From Pseudomonas sp. DTU12.3 (GTDB lineage: Bacteria > Pseudomonadota > Gammaproteobacteria > Pseudomonadales > Pseudomonadaceae): 64,000 nucleotides of DNA. The notes below the pieces were generated by a model that saw only the letters and a list, made by a program, of their open reading frames with translations, was not told where the DNA came from and searched no databases. Each line of letters begins with the position of its first letter. Position 1 is the first letter of the stretch. Location: positions 3,041,501-3,105,500 of the forward strand of contig NZ_CP027218.1 in NCBI RefSeq assembly GCF_004124275.1, read 5' to 3'. The position numbers and the translations under genes were made by a program. Shown piece after piece: positions 34,647-42,659 of the stretch.

Positions 34647-35258
34647 TCAGACTGGTTGCGTCGCCGCTTCTGCGGCGATGGCGGCCAGCACGCAGGGACG
34701 CGCGCCGATGCGGCGCATGTACGCACCGAGGGCTGGCCAGTCGGCGATGTCGATGTTGAAGGTCGGCAGCCATCTGAGCACGGTAAACAGATAGGTATCG
34801 GCGACACTGAAGTCGCCGATCAGCCACTCCTGATTGGCGATTGTTTGGTTCAGATAGTCCAGGCGCTTGCACAGCTTGCCTTTGAAGATGGCCTTGACCG
34901 CTTCGGGAATGTCCGCGCTGAACAGCGGCGCGCTGCCGCCATGGATTTCCGTGCTGATGAAATTCAGCTGTTCCTGCAAGCGCGTGCGCGCCCAGGTTGC
35001 AGGTGCGGGCGCCAGTCGATGGCCCGGTACGAGGTCGACAAGGTATTGCAGGATCGCCGGGCCTTCCGTCAGCACTTCAGCGTTATCCAGCACCAGCGCG
35101 GCGACATAACCCTTGGGATTTATCTCGAGAAAATCACGGCCGTCGGCAGTGCGCTTGGTCTGGTTATTGACGCGAATCAGTTCGAAAGGCAGACCCAATT
35201 CTCGCAGTACGATGTGCGGGGAGAGCGAACAGGTCATCGGGGCGAAGTACAGTTTCAT
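34647..35258 (-). CDS. Glutathione S-transferase, beta-like class
   Basis: The 203-residue protein begins MKLYFAPMTCSLSPHIVLRE, which carries the beta-class cysteine (C10) and serine region of GstA. The glutathione-binding TEGPAILQYLVD and the C-terminal helical domain with GDFSVADTYLFTVLRW are complete. It is cytoplasmic and is divergent from the GcvA-type LysR gene with a gap of about 110 bases, so that protein may control it. The RidA gene follows 158 bases downstream. Confidence 0.9.
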   Translation of the reverse strand: MKLYFAPMTCSLSPHIVLRELGLPFELIRVNNQTKRTADGRDFLEINPKGYVAALVLDNAEVLTEGPAILQYLVDLVPGHRLAPAPATWARTRLQEQLNFISTEIHGGSAPLFSADIPEAVKAIFKGKLCKRLDYLNQTIANQEWLIGDFSVADTYLFTVLRWLPTFNIDIADWPALGAYMRRIGARPCVLAAIAAEAATQPV

Positions 35259-35368
35259 GGCATTTTCCTGACGGTGAAAGGGCGTCAGAATCGACTTTCA
35301 ACAAGGCTTTCGCAAAGGGCATTTTGGGTGATAGCGTATGACAAAATCTCATGGGTGTGAATTGTCAT

Positions 35369-36277
35369 ATGGTCGCCAGACTTCCCTCGCTAAACGGCTT
35401 GCGAGCTTTCGAATGCGCCGCGCGCCACATGAGTTTTACCCAGGCGGGCGCGGAGTTGAATGTCACGCAAACCGCTATCAGTCATCAGATTCGCAGGCTT
35501 GAAGAAGAACTTGGCGTTGTCCTGTTTCTGCGGCGCAAGGACGGCCTGACGCTGAGCGAAGCAGGGCAAGAGTATCTGCCCGGTGTGCGCGCGGCGTTTC
35601 AGGAACTGCGCTACTCGACGCAAAGACTGCTCGAATCAGGCAGCCACAGCGTGTTGACCATCAGCACCTTGGTCTCGCTGGCGTCGAAGTGGTTGCTGCC
35701 GCGTTTGCCGGCCTTCCAGCAGGCATTTGCCGATATCGATGTGCGGGTCAGTGCTTCGACCGAACTGGTGGATTTTCGCCACGGTGGTATCGATGCGGCG
35801 ATCCGTTATGGACGCGGCGACTGGAAGGGTTTGCGCGCGGACTGGCTGATGTCCGACGAAATTTTTCCGGTGTGCAGCCCGGCGTTGCTTGCCGGAACGC
35901 AGGCCTTGCGGACGCCGGCCGATCTGGCCGGACAGACGATGCTGCAGGTCAGCGGCATGACCGCCAACGACTGGAGCACTTGGCTGGGTGCTGCCGGTCA
36001 GCCGCAAGCATTGGCCAAAGGTTCACGGTTGACCTTTGACCTGGCGATGATGGCGGTGCAGGCGGCGATTGACGGGCAGGGCGTGTGCATCGGGCGCTCA
36101 AGTTATGTCGACGATGACTTGCGCGCGGGGCGGCTGGTGGCGCCCTTTGATCTGCGCCTGAAAGATGATCTGGGCTTCTATCTGGTCACGCCGCATGAAA
36201 CGGCTGATTCGAAAAAGATCGTCGCTTTCCGAACCTGGCTGTTGGCGCTGCTGCAAAAAGAAGCCTCCTTTGTATAA
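35369..36277 (+). CDS. LysR-family transcriptional regulator (GcvA type)
   Basis: The 302-residue protein begins MVARLPSLNGLRAFECAARH, the GcvA-type signature, with the HTH at TQTAISHQIRRLEEELGVVLF and a full effector domain. The ATG at 35369 is used; a start 18 bases upstream would add MGVNCH. It is divergent from the GST gene and probably regulates GST and RidA. Confidence 0.88.
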   Translation: MVARLPSLNGLRAFECAARHMSFTQAGAELNVTQTAISHQIRRLEEELGVVLFLRRKDGLTLSEAGQEYLPGVRAAFQELRYSTQRLLESGSHSVLTISTLVSLASKWLLPRLPAFQQAFADIDVRVSASTELVDFRHGGIDAAIRYGRGDWKGLRADWLMSDEIFPVCSPALLAGTQALRTPADLAGQTMLQVSGMTANDWSTWLGAAGQPQALAKGSRLTFDLAMMAVQAAIDGQGVCIGRSSYVDDDLRAGRLVAPFDLRLKDDLGFYLVTPHETADSKKIVAFRTWLLALLQKEASFV

Positions 36278-36421
36278 ACGTGTATCCATCCCGTGCGCGT
36301 ACACATGCGCATAAAAAACCCCAGGCTGGCGACACATTCCGCTGACATGCCGCATTCAGAGTAAAGCCCTCCACACCACTACGTTTGAGAGGGCAACACC
36401 ATCAAGCCGTAAGCGCAAGGC

Positions 36422-36649
36422 TCAATGCAGGGTCGCGGCCCTGCGGCTCTCGCCAATGCGGATTCGGTCGAGCGCCCGGTTCAAGGCGTCGAGGGCATCG
36501 AGCAGGGCTTTGGCTTCCGCTTCGCGACCCTCGCCCCAAAGGCGCTCGGCCATTTTATTCAGGGCCTGGATCGAGCGCTCGATGTCGGCGGCGCTGGCGG
36601 CTGGTTGGCTAACGGGCGGTTTTTTCGGCATACGAGGATCATCCTGCAT
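36422..36649 (-). CDS. Small helical hypothetical protein
   Basis: The product has up to 75 residues (MQDDPRMPKKPPV...). A second start at 36631, MPKKPPVSQ, has AGGA upstream and may be the true one. The core ADIERSIQALNKMAERLWGE then KALLDALDALNRALDRIR forms two amphipathic helices, so a helical hairpin or dimer is likely. It is cytoplasmic, of unknown function, and lies just downstream of nothing on its strand. The convergent LysR ends 145 bases away. Confidence 0.65.
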   Translation of the reverse strand: MQDDPRMPKKPPVSQPAASAADIERSIQALNKMAERLWGEGREAEAKALLDALDALNRALDRIRIGESRRAATLH

Positions 36650-36733
36650 TGATCGCTTTGGCCCGTTTGGCGGGCCGCTGGCTCTGAGTGACAAGGACCG
36701 CGCGACGGCGAGCGACGGTCCTTGGGCACGCGT

Positions 36734-38593
36734 TTACGCCTGATCCAGCGCCGCGCTCACGCCCTGATCCTCACCCAGAAATCCACCACTCTGATGCTGC
36801 CAGAGTCGCGCGTAGATGCCGTTTTTTTCCAGCAGTTCGGCGTGAGTGCCTTGTTCGACGATGCGCCCCTCATCCATGACGATAAGCCGATCCATCGCGG
36901 CAATTGTCGACAGCCGATGAGCGATGGCGATGACGGTCTTGCCCTTCATCATCTCATCGAGGCTTTCCTGGATCGCCACTTCGACTTCCGAATCCAGAGC
37001 GCTTGTCGCTTCGTCAAGCAACAGGATCGGCGCGTTCTTGAGCATCACCCGAGCGATGGCGATGCGTTGGCGCTGGCCGCCCGACAGCTTGATGCCGCGC
37101 TCGCCGACCAGCGTGTCGTAGCCGTTGTGACCTTGTTTGTCGCTCAATTGGCTGATGAAACCGTCGGCCTGAGCATTGGCTGCGGCGCGATGGATTTGCG
37201 CGTCGGTTGCGTCCGGCCGGCCATAGGCGATGTTGTCGCGAATCGAGCGGTGCAGCAGGGACGTATCCTGAGTGACCATGCCAATCGTGCTGCGCAGGCT
37301 GTCTTGTGTCACCTTCGCGATGTTTTGCCCGTCGATGCGAATCTCGCCGCTTTCTACGTCATAGAAGCGCAGCAGCAGGTTGATCAGCGTCGATTTGCCC
37401 GCGCCGGAGCGGCCCACCAGACCGATTTTCTCACCCGGACGAATATTCAGGCTCAAGCTGTCGAGCACCTGGCGTTCACCGTTGTAGTTGAAACTGACGT
37501 TGTCGAAACTCACCGCGCCGCCCGAGGGCACCAGCGTGGTGGCGTTCGGCGCGTCCTGCACCTTGGGGCCACGGGTGAGGGTGGCCATGCCGTCTTGAAC
37601 GGTGCCGATGTTTTCGAACAGCGAGGTCATTTGCCACATGATCCAGTGCGACATGCCGTTGATGCGCAACGCCATGGCGGTAATCGCCGCGACGGCGCCC
37701 GTGCCGACTTCGCCCTGGTGCCACAGCCACAACGCATAGCCGCCGGCGCCCATGATCAACGCGACCACCAGTGCCTGATTGACGATCTCGAACTGGCTGA
37801 CCAGACGCATCTGGCGAAAACCGGTCTGCTTGAAGTCCTCCATCGCCGCACGCGCGAAATGCGCTTCACGTTTGGAGTGGGAGAACAGTTTCACCGTGGT
37901 GATGTTGGTATAAGCGTCGGAAATCCGCCCGGTCATCGACGAGCGCGCATGCGCCTGTTCCTGCCCGACCTCACCCAGGCGCGGGACAAAGTACAGCATC
38001 GCTACTGCGAACAATGCGACCCAGATAATGAAAGGCAGCATCAGTTTCAGCGCGAAACCGCCGGCCAAGGCAATGATGGCGATGAAATAAACGCCGATGC
38101 CGGGGAGGATTTCGATCAGGGTAAACAGCACTTCGCGCACCGCCAATGCGGTCTGCATGACCTTGGTCGTGACCCGCCCGGAAAACTCGTCGGAGAAGAA
38201 TGAAAGGCTTTGGCGCAACATCAGTCGGTGGAAATCCCAGCGCAGGCGCAGCGGCAAATTGATCGCCAATATCTGGTGCTGGACCATGGTTCGCAGCGCC
38301 ACCAGGCCAATGCTGGTGAGCAACACGATGCCGATCCCCCAAAGCACTCGGGTTTCCTGGCCATTCGCCTCGCCGCCGGCCTGCCATGTCGACAGCAGAT
38401 CGACGACCTGGCCGAGAAATGAAAACAGCCACGCTTCATAGATCGACACGCTGGCGCTGAGCAGCGCCAGCACCAGCACATAACCGCGCGCACCGCGCAT
38501 GCAGGCCCACAGAAACCGCATCAGACCGACTGGCGGAGGCGGCGCCTCGTCGGGCGGGAATGGGTCGAGCCGTTGTTCAAACACGCGAAGCAT
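36734..38593 (-). CDS. Half-size ABC exporter (membrane plus ATPase domain)
   Basis: The 619-residue protein has an MsbA-like membrane domain with six segments (about residues 30-320) and an ATPase domain (350-600) with Walker A VGRSGAGKSTL, signature LSGGQRQR and Walker B ILLLDEATSALD. Such proteins work as homodimers or heterodimers that export lipids, peptides or drugs. The start at 38593 has CGGAGACCACA upstream. It stands alone, so cargo cannot be told from neighbours. Confidence 0.9.
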   Translation of the reverse strand: MLRVFEQRLDPFPPDEAPPPPVGLMRFLWACMRGARGYVLVLALLSASVSIYEAWLFSFLGQVVDLLSTWQAGGEANGQETRVLWGIGIVLLTSIGLVALRTMVQHQILAINLPLRLRWDFHRLMLRQSLSFFSDEFSGRVTTKVMQTALAVREVLFTLIEILPGIGVYFIAIIALAGGFALKLMLPFIIWVALFAVAMLYFVPRLGEVGQEQAHARSSMTGRISDAYTNITTVKLFSHSKREAHFARAAMEDFKQTGFRQMRLVSQFEIVNQALVVALIMGAGGYALWLWHQGEVGTGAVAAITAMALRINGMSHWIMWQMTSLFENIGTVQDGMATLTRGPKVQDAPNATTLVPSGGAVSFDNVSFNYNGERQVLDSLSLNIRPGEKIGLVGRSGAGKSTLINLLLRFYDVESGEIRIDGQNIAKVTQDSLRSTIGMVTQDTSLLHRSIRDNIAYGRPDATDAQIHRAAANAQADGFISQLSDKQGHNGYDTLVGERGIKLSGGQRQRIAIARVMLKNAPILLLDEATSALDSEVEVAIQESLDEMMKGKTVIAIAHRLSTIAAMDRLIVMDEGRIVEQGTHAELLEKNGIYARLWQHQSGGFLGEDQGVSAALDQA

Positions 38594-38739
38594 TGTGGTC
38601 TCCGAAATGATCAGGATGAGGGGATTCTGCCATTTATCGGCGGCTTTGGCTGTGGATGCTGTCAAGCGCGAACACGCGTGGCACGGCAGGATGGAGCCGG
38701 CGGCGGGCTTTAACGTCGCGCCGTCGGCAAAGTGCAGGG

Positions 38740-38874
38740 TTATTCCAATGTACAGATCCAGCGGTGTTTGTGCCGGTACGGCGCCCGTGTGAAAGCTACA
38801 TCGGCAACCAAGGTCATGCCGCGCTCTTGCAGCGCTTCGGTCAATTCTACGAGTGTCTCTGCTTCGATAGTCAT
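38740..38874 (-). CDS. Small 44-residue protein
   Basis: The frame MTIEAETLVELTEALQER ... HRWICTLE has 44 residues, starts at 38874 and is preceded by GAGGTAACAGCG, a good ribosome binding site. It combines an amphipathic helix with a basic, aromatic tail. No family is recognised. Support rests on the RBS, the start and the plausible composition. Confidence 0.5.
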   Translation of the reverse strand: MTIEAETLVELTEALQERGMTLVADVAFTRAPYRHKHRWICTLE

Positions 38875-39137
38875 CGCTGTTACCTCGTCAGATTTACTGC
38901 GTTCATGATTCTTGACCGGGTGGATGACTGGCTAATTCAATTTTTCTGGGAAAAGACACAACTGTTCCTGAGCGTGTTGCAACCTGCCGAAGCCAGTCGG
39001 GCAGTCCTTGAAAGAACACGAGAATGGCGGCGGAGGGACCCACTGAGTTGTCGGGGAGAATTGCTGGGTGGTTGAAAATATGGCCAAGTGCTAGCATTTG
39101 CAATCTCGTTGGAATCTACACTCTCAAGGATTTTCAA

Positions 39138-39701
39138 ATGATCTATCTTCGCCTGCTTTTAGCTTCTGCTTTCATCGCTCTCTGCACTGGCTGTGCCTCC
39201 TCCGCACAAGTTTCCGGCATGACCGTCGCGGCCGATCAAGACAAGGCAAGCTCCTATGACGCACAGCTGAAGAAAAATGTGCGAGTTTCCGAAGTGAATG
39301 GCGGGGATAAAACCAACCCTCTGTGGACTTCGGAAATCGACAGCCCTGACTTCGGCGCAGCACTCAAGCAATCGCTCGCTAACGCTGATTTGCTTGGCGA
39401 CGAAAAATCAGCCACTTATGCTCTGCGGGCGAATTTGCTGCGCGTTGACCAGCCTCTGTTCGGACTGAATTTCGAGGTCACCAGCGAAGTGGAATACACG
39501 CTGGTGGAAGCCAATACCAACAAGGTCGTTCTGCGTGAAGTCATCCGTACGCCTTTCACCGCAGGCTTCGGTGACTCCGTGATTGGCGTCAAGCGCCTGC
39601 GCCTGGCTAATGAAGGCTCTGCTCGCGTCAACATCATCGCGATGCTCAAGCGCCTCAGTGAACTGAAAATCGAGGCCAAACAGGTTGCGTTGCAGAACTA
39701 G
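39138..39701 (+). CDS. Outer-membrane or periplasmic lipoprotein
   Basis: The 187-residue protein starts MIYLRLLLASAFIALCTGCAS, with C19 as the lipidation site. AAGGA lies upstream of the ATG at 39138. The mature protein has YDAQLKKNVRVSEVNGG, DFGAALKQSLANADLL and YTLVEANTNKVVLREVIRTPF, which is like UDP-N-acetylglucosamine acyltransferase-type small lipoproteins found in Pseudomonas, but I do not assign a function. A TTGAAA and a TGCTAGCAT element upstream (39072-39097) could be its promoter. Confidence 0.78.
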   Translation: MIYLRLLLASAFIALCTGCASSAQVSGMTVAADQDKASSYDAQLKKNVRVSEVNGGDKTNPLWTSEIDSPDFGAALKQSLANADLLGDEKSATYALRANLLRVDQPLFGLNFEVTSEVEYTLVEANTNKVVLREVIRTPFTAGFGDSVIGVKRLRLANEGSARVNIIAMLKRLSELKIEAKQVALQN

Positions 39702-39855
39702 GCATCTTCCGATGTTGAGTCAGGCGAAAGAATTTTTGCGCCTCGCATGTACGCCGGGCGGATACTGCGGCGGCTAGCAAACTGTTCACAGGGATCGGCG
39801 GCGATCGTGGGCCAATAGAAGAAAGCCGCGTTCGCTGCCGGTATTTGTCGAGGCT

Positions 39856-40047
39856 TCACCGGGGCGGGTAATAAATCATGGTCAGGATCAACAGCTCTGT
39901 CACGGCGACTACCATGCAGAAACAGACGAAACCCGTAGTGAAGACCCTGCGAGGCTTTCGGTAGCTAAAGTCGGCATTGCAAAACAGCAACAGAATGCCC
40001 AGGCAAAATTTTATCGCGCCCATCGACGAACGCTGATTCAAAGGCAT
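39856..40047 (-). CDS. Small inner-membrane protein with two hydrophobic segments
   Basis: The 63-residue product has hydrophobic stretches at residues 10-25 and 37-58 joined by a basic loop (YRKPRRV), so it should be a hairpin in the inner membrane. The ATG at 40047 has AGGCGGG upstream and overlaps the end of the preceding small lipoprotein gene by 10 bases, suggesting coupled translation. No family is recognised. Confidence 0.55.
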   Translation of the reverse strand: MPLNQRSSMGAIKFCLGILLLFCNADFSYRKPRRVFTTGFVCFCMVVAVTELLILTMIYYPPR

Positions 40048-40169
40048 CCCGCCTGCTTCTGAGCGGTTTTGCAGCCGGGGTCTTCGGAGCTGCGCGGGTG
40101 TCCGTCAGAGTAGGTGTTGCAGCCGGCCAGCACGCTGATGAGCGTGAACAGCAGGAAAATCTTGTTCAT
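40038..40169 (-). CDS. Very small lipoprotein
   Basis: The 43-residue product MNKIFLLFTLISVLAGC... has a standard lipobox (VLAGC, lipid on C17) and leaves a mature peptide of 27 residues with two more cysteines. AAGGAGCTGTTC before the ATG at 40169 is an excellent RBS. Lipoproteins of this entericidin-like size often sit in the inner or outer membrane and can act in stress or antitoxin pairs. It overlaps the next small membrane protein gene. Confidence 0.7.
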   Translation of the reverse strand: MNKIFLLFTLISVLAGCNTYSDGHPRSSEDPGCKTAQKQAGCL

Positions 40170-40229
40170 GAACAGCTCCTTGTTCGCAGGGTTGAGGCTG
40201 TGAGTGTATTTGCAAATCCTGAAGACGAC

Positions 40230-40256
40230 AAAACCCCGGATGGTCGGGGCTTTTTT
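40230..40256 (-). terminator. Terminator after the 208-residue unknown gene
   Basis: CCCCG-GATGGT-CGGGG with AAAA on one side and TTTTTT on the other forms a short bidirectional terminator. It lies 40 bases after the stop of the minus-strand gene ending at 40297. Confidence 0.7.
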
Positions 40257-40296
40257 GTAAATGAACTGGTGCGGGCGAGGTGCTCGCAAATGACGG

Positions 40297-40923
40297 TTAT
40301 GGGATGTGCGTGTTTGTGCTTTCGAATTTCTTGTACTTCCAGATGAACCCGTCTCGTTGTGTCGGGGCAAAGCTTTTAAACCAATCCACCCAGTTGCTTG
40401 CGGAGGGCATCCACCAACCCTTGATGGTGTTCGCCCAGTGAGCAAGCCCTAGTTCGGAAACCAGGTAGTGGCTATGGCTGACACAATTTTGGTATTGGGT
40501 TTTCGCGCTGGCAAGATTTGGCCAAAGGACATCGTAGGTGGTCTTGGTTTTCTTTAGTCTGGCTTCAAGTTTTCTATACTTTTTAATGAATTGCTGGTTT
40601 ACGCCTATGTAGTAAACGTACGTTGTTGCACTTCCCGTGGCGCGTGCCCAATCTTGTGCATCAAGCGCATCTGTGTCGAACTCCCAGCCGTCTTCACTAA
40701 TGCCCGTCAGCGTGATGTTTGCTCCATCGACAAGAAACGTCGTGGCGTGTCCATCCTCAGCAAGCTTGCCTAGCGTCTTTGCCCAAGAACCAAGGCTTAA
40801 AGGGTTGAATCCTTTTCCTACACCACTCCATGTAAGAATCGAATAACATATTCCGAAAATTCCATCTGACCCGGCGATTGCTTCCAGATCGGCTACCAGT
40901 TCAGTTCCTTTTTTGTTCGCCAT
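40297..40923 (-). CDS. Hypothetical protein of unknown family in an AT-richer patch
   Basis: The 208-residue product begins MANKKGTELVADLEAIAGSD at 40923. It contains many aromatic residues (DGWEFD, ARATGSATTYVYYIG, GWWMPSASNWVDWFKSF) and one basic helix (QFIKKYRKLEARLKKTKT). There is no signal peptide or clear membrane segment. The gene is visibly AT-richer than its neighbours, which suggests transfer. I recognise no family; an effector, immunity or phage-borne protein is possible but not shown. A terminator follows at 40230. Confidence 0.65.
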   Translation of the reverse strand: MANKKGTELVADLEAIAGSDGIFGICYSILTWSGVGKGFNPLSLGSWAKTLGKLAEDGHATTFLVDGANITLTGISEDGWEFDTDALDAQDWARATGSATTYVYYIGVNQQFIKKYRKLEARLKKTKTTYDVLWPNLASAKTQYQNCVSHSHYLVSELGLAHWANTIKGWWMPSASNWVDWFKSFAPTQRDGFIWKYKKFESTNTHIP

Positions 40924-41155
40924 CCGCTTGCTCCCTTAGTCCACTTTGCCGGTTCCGGTCGGCCAGGAAAAGGTTAGGACACCGTGCCTGTTAGCGCCAG
41001 CGCATCCGTGGGGATTTGGATGAGCAAGTTGCTCCACCCTTGGCTTGCTCTCAACGCGGGGCAAGAGCGCCATGTTCAAGGGGCAGCAGAACGCAGGCCC
41101 CTCGTGGCGAAGCGCACAGTCGTGGCCCGTCTGTCAGGCCGCACTGCAAACACGC

Positions 41156-41545
41156 TTAGTTGGTGATGACTTTTTTTGCAATGATGGTTGTGCCTTCCGT
41201 ATAGCTGTAGCCATATCCATAGCTGTAGCAGGTTGAAGCTCCGGTGTCAGCCGAGCTGTATTTATCCCATTTGTAATCATATGCCCCGGAAATGATGGGT
41301 TGGATTGCAACGACTTCGTAACCTTCGGCATTAAGCTCCGCAACGGCTGACGCTATATCCTGAGAAAGAACTTCCCCATCAATTTCACAGTCCGACCAGC
41401 CGGTTTGTTGCCATTCCGTATCTTTGACAGTCACTTCCTTCAAACCACCAAAAAAACCCTTTTTGGTTTCTCCTGTTGGGATTTTTACGGTGACTTCTTT
41501 TCCGACTGGTTTAAATTTTGCCGGTACGTAAACAACCTTGTTCAA
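41156..41545 (-). CDS. Hypothetical protein, DUF-type, with tyrosine/glycine-rich segment
   Basis: A TTG at 41545 with AGGAGATCACC upstream gives a 129-residue product starting LNKVVYVPAKFKPVGKEVTV; longer in-frame starts to 41740 lack an RBS. It contains GETKKGFFGGLKEVTVKDTEWQ, a segment with SQDIASAVAELNAEGYEVVA (a domain seen in small bacterial proteins that bind or sense at membranes) and a Y/G-rich region CYSYGYGYSYTEG. No membrane segment is seen. It shares the AT-richer bias of the 40297 gene. Confidence 0.6.
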   Translation of the reverse strand: MNKVVYVPAKFKPVGKEVTVKIPTGETKKGFFGGLKEVTVKDTEWQQTGWSDCEIDGEVLSQDIASAVAELNAEGYEVVAIQPIISGAYDYKWDKYSSADTGASTCYSYGYGYSYTEGTTIIAKKVITN

Positions 41546-41929
41546 GGTGATCTCCTGAGTTCTAACTGATATTGGATGTTCTATGATGTTGTGTCGTACA
41601 ACGTTGTCTGTCGTCCTTGCTCGCCGTTGGCTCAAAGGTGATTGCACGAACGCGGTGTTGTTTTGGGAAAATCGCTGCACGGACGAAGGCGGAATCTGCT
41701 GTTCGCTGATGCCGCAGGCAGAACGCCGGACACTATCCAATTGCCATCATCGTGTCCACCTTAGGGTGTGGATTCAACCCTGGCAGTTTCACCACAGATC
41801 TTCACCCCTCCGCGCCGCTGGTTGCCCTTGGGCGCGGAGGGGGGTGCATTCGGGTTGTGTCGGAAAAGTAACTAACTCTTCGCGACAGCGTCTACAGATC
41901 GCACAATGGAAAAATAATAAGGAAGTTAC
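41546..41929. other. Gap of 384 bases with a long GC-rich hairpin
   Basis: No gene is supported here. The one structure is a 13-bp inverted repeat at about 41804-41845, ACCCCTCCGCGCC against GGCGCGGAGGGG, with a loop near 13 bases. It has no T run and does not match the REP families elsewhere in the window. It could be a terminator remnant or a mobile-element edge. Confidence 0.45.
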
Positions 41930-42136
41930 GTGCTACGGAAGCTCATCTTGATTTTGGCCATAGCTCAACTCGGTGGTTGTGCTTGGCTTGGGGCCGTAAC
42001 GAACCCACCCTATGAGTGCTATGACGGCGTCAAGGGTGAATATGTACTCGCGCAATTTCTCGGTCCGCTTGTAATCATCGACTTACCATTCACTTTCGTG
42101 GCTGATACGGCATCACTGCCTTTTTGCTGGTACTGA
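41930..42136 (+). CDS. YceK/YidQ-type small lipoprotein
   Basis: The 68-residue product starts with GTG at 41930 after AAGGAAGTTAC. The signal ends in IAQLGGC (lipid on C17), and the mature part has YECYDGVKGEYVLAQFLGPL and IDLPFTFVADTASLPFCWY, the YceK (DUF1375) pattern. These lipoproteins have no fixed role. A second YceK/YidQ lipoprotein gene lies at 43418. Confidence 0.75.
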   Translation: MLRKLILILAIAQLGGCAWLGAVTNPPYECYDGVKGEYVLAQFLGPLVIIDLPFTFVADTASLPFCWY

Positions 42137-42449
42137 TCTGCGCCAAACGCTGACATGAGTGCGACCATGCAATAGGACGTTACGTGGTTCGAAAAACGAT
42201 TCTGCTGGCCCTGAGGGAGGGGAGCAGATCTGAATTCGGCATCGGGTTTCCTGCGTGGAAGAACCCAGCGTGGCACCGTGTTACATGAAGAGTGTTTCAG
42301 GTTCAGCAGGACGCCGTAGAAGGGTGCAAACAGGTCGAGTCATGGAGCGCGTCCATAAAAGTCATGGAACACATTCGTCAGGGCTGGTATTTCCGCGAAC
42401 CCCAGAAACGACAAAGCCCTGAATAATCAGGGCTTTGTCGGTACAAATA
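42137..42449. other. Gap of 313 bases before tRNA-Ser, possible decayed lipoprotein start
   Basis: No complete gene is supported. At 42178-42220 the sequence GGACGTTACGTGGTTCGAAA echoes GGAAGTTACGTGCTACGGAA at the start of the YceK-like gene, as if a second copy of that start had decayed. A 47-codon open frame follows but it looks like noise. The gap ends with the terminator at 42409-42440. Confidence 0.35.
42409..42440 (-). terminator. Terminator of tRNA-Ser
   Basis: CGACAAAGCCCTGA pairs with TCAGGGCTTTGTCG in a 14-bp stem with a four-base loop, ten bases after the tRNA 3' end on the minus strand, followed by a short T run. Confidence 0.8.
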
Positions 42450-42537
42450 TGGCGGAGGCGATGGGATTCGAACTCATGGACCTGTTACAGTCGACGGTTT
42501 TCAAGACCGTTGCCTTAAACCACTCGGCCACACCTCC
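42450..42537 (-). tRNA. tRNA-Ser(TGA)
   Basis: The 88-base gene begins GGAGGTGTGGCCGAGTGGTT, has the anticodon loop CTTGAAAA with anticodon TGA, a long variable arm, the T-arm GGTTCGAATCC-like segment (GAGTTCGAATC) and the acceptor end CGCCTCC-G-CCA with CCA encoded. The long variable arm and anticodon fit tRNA-Ser reading UCA. It is followed by its own terminator. Its 3' end faces the AT-richer patch to the left. Confidence 0.95.
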
Positions 42538-42612
42538 GTTGCGTTGCGGGCGCCATAATACCTGAATGAAACACACTGTCAAACTCTCTGCATGGCTTGT
42601 TACAGAGCGTCT

Positions 42613-42620
42613 GTTATGAT
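42613..42620 (+). promoter_or_regulatory. Candidate extended -10 for yccA
   Basis: TGTTATGAT, a TGn-type extended -10 element (hexamer TATGAT at 42615-42620), lies about 40 bases before the yccA start. No good -35 is needed for this promoter type. Motif only. Confidence 0.45.
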
Positions 42621-42659
42621 CTTTGCGACTGAACGTTTCAAACCAACAGGAGTGTCGCC

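Noticed and set aside
42275..42423. 47-codon frame ahead of tRNA-Ser
   Set aside because: No RBS, no conserved look, and it ends inside the terminator hairpin.
42450..42537. Attachment site for an integrated element at tRNA-Ser
   Set aside because: I found no direct repeat of the tRNA 3' end elsewhere in the window and no integrase gene, so island insertion is only a possibility.
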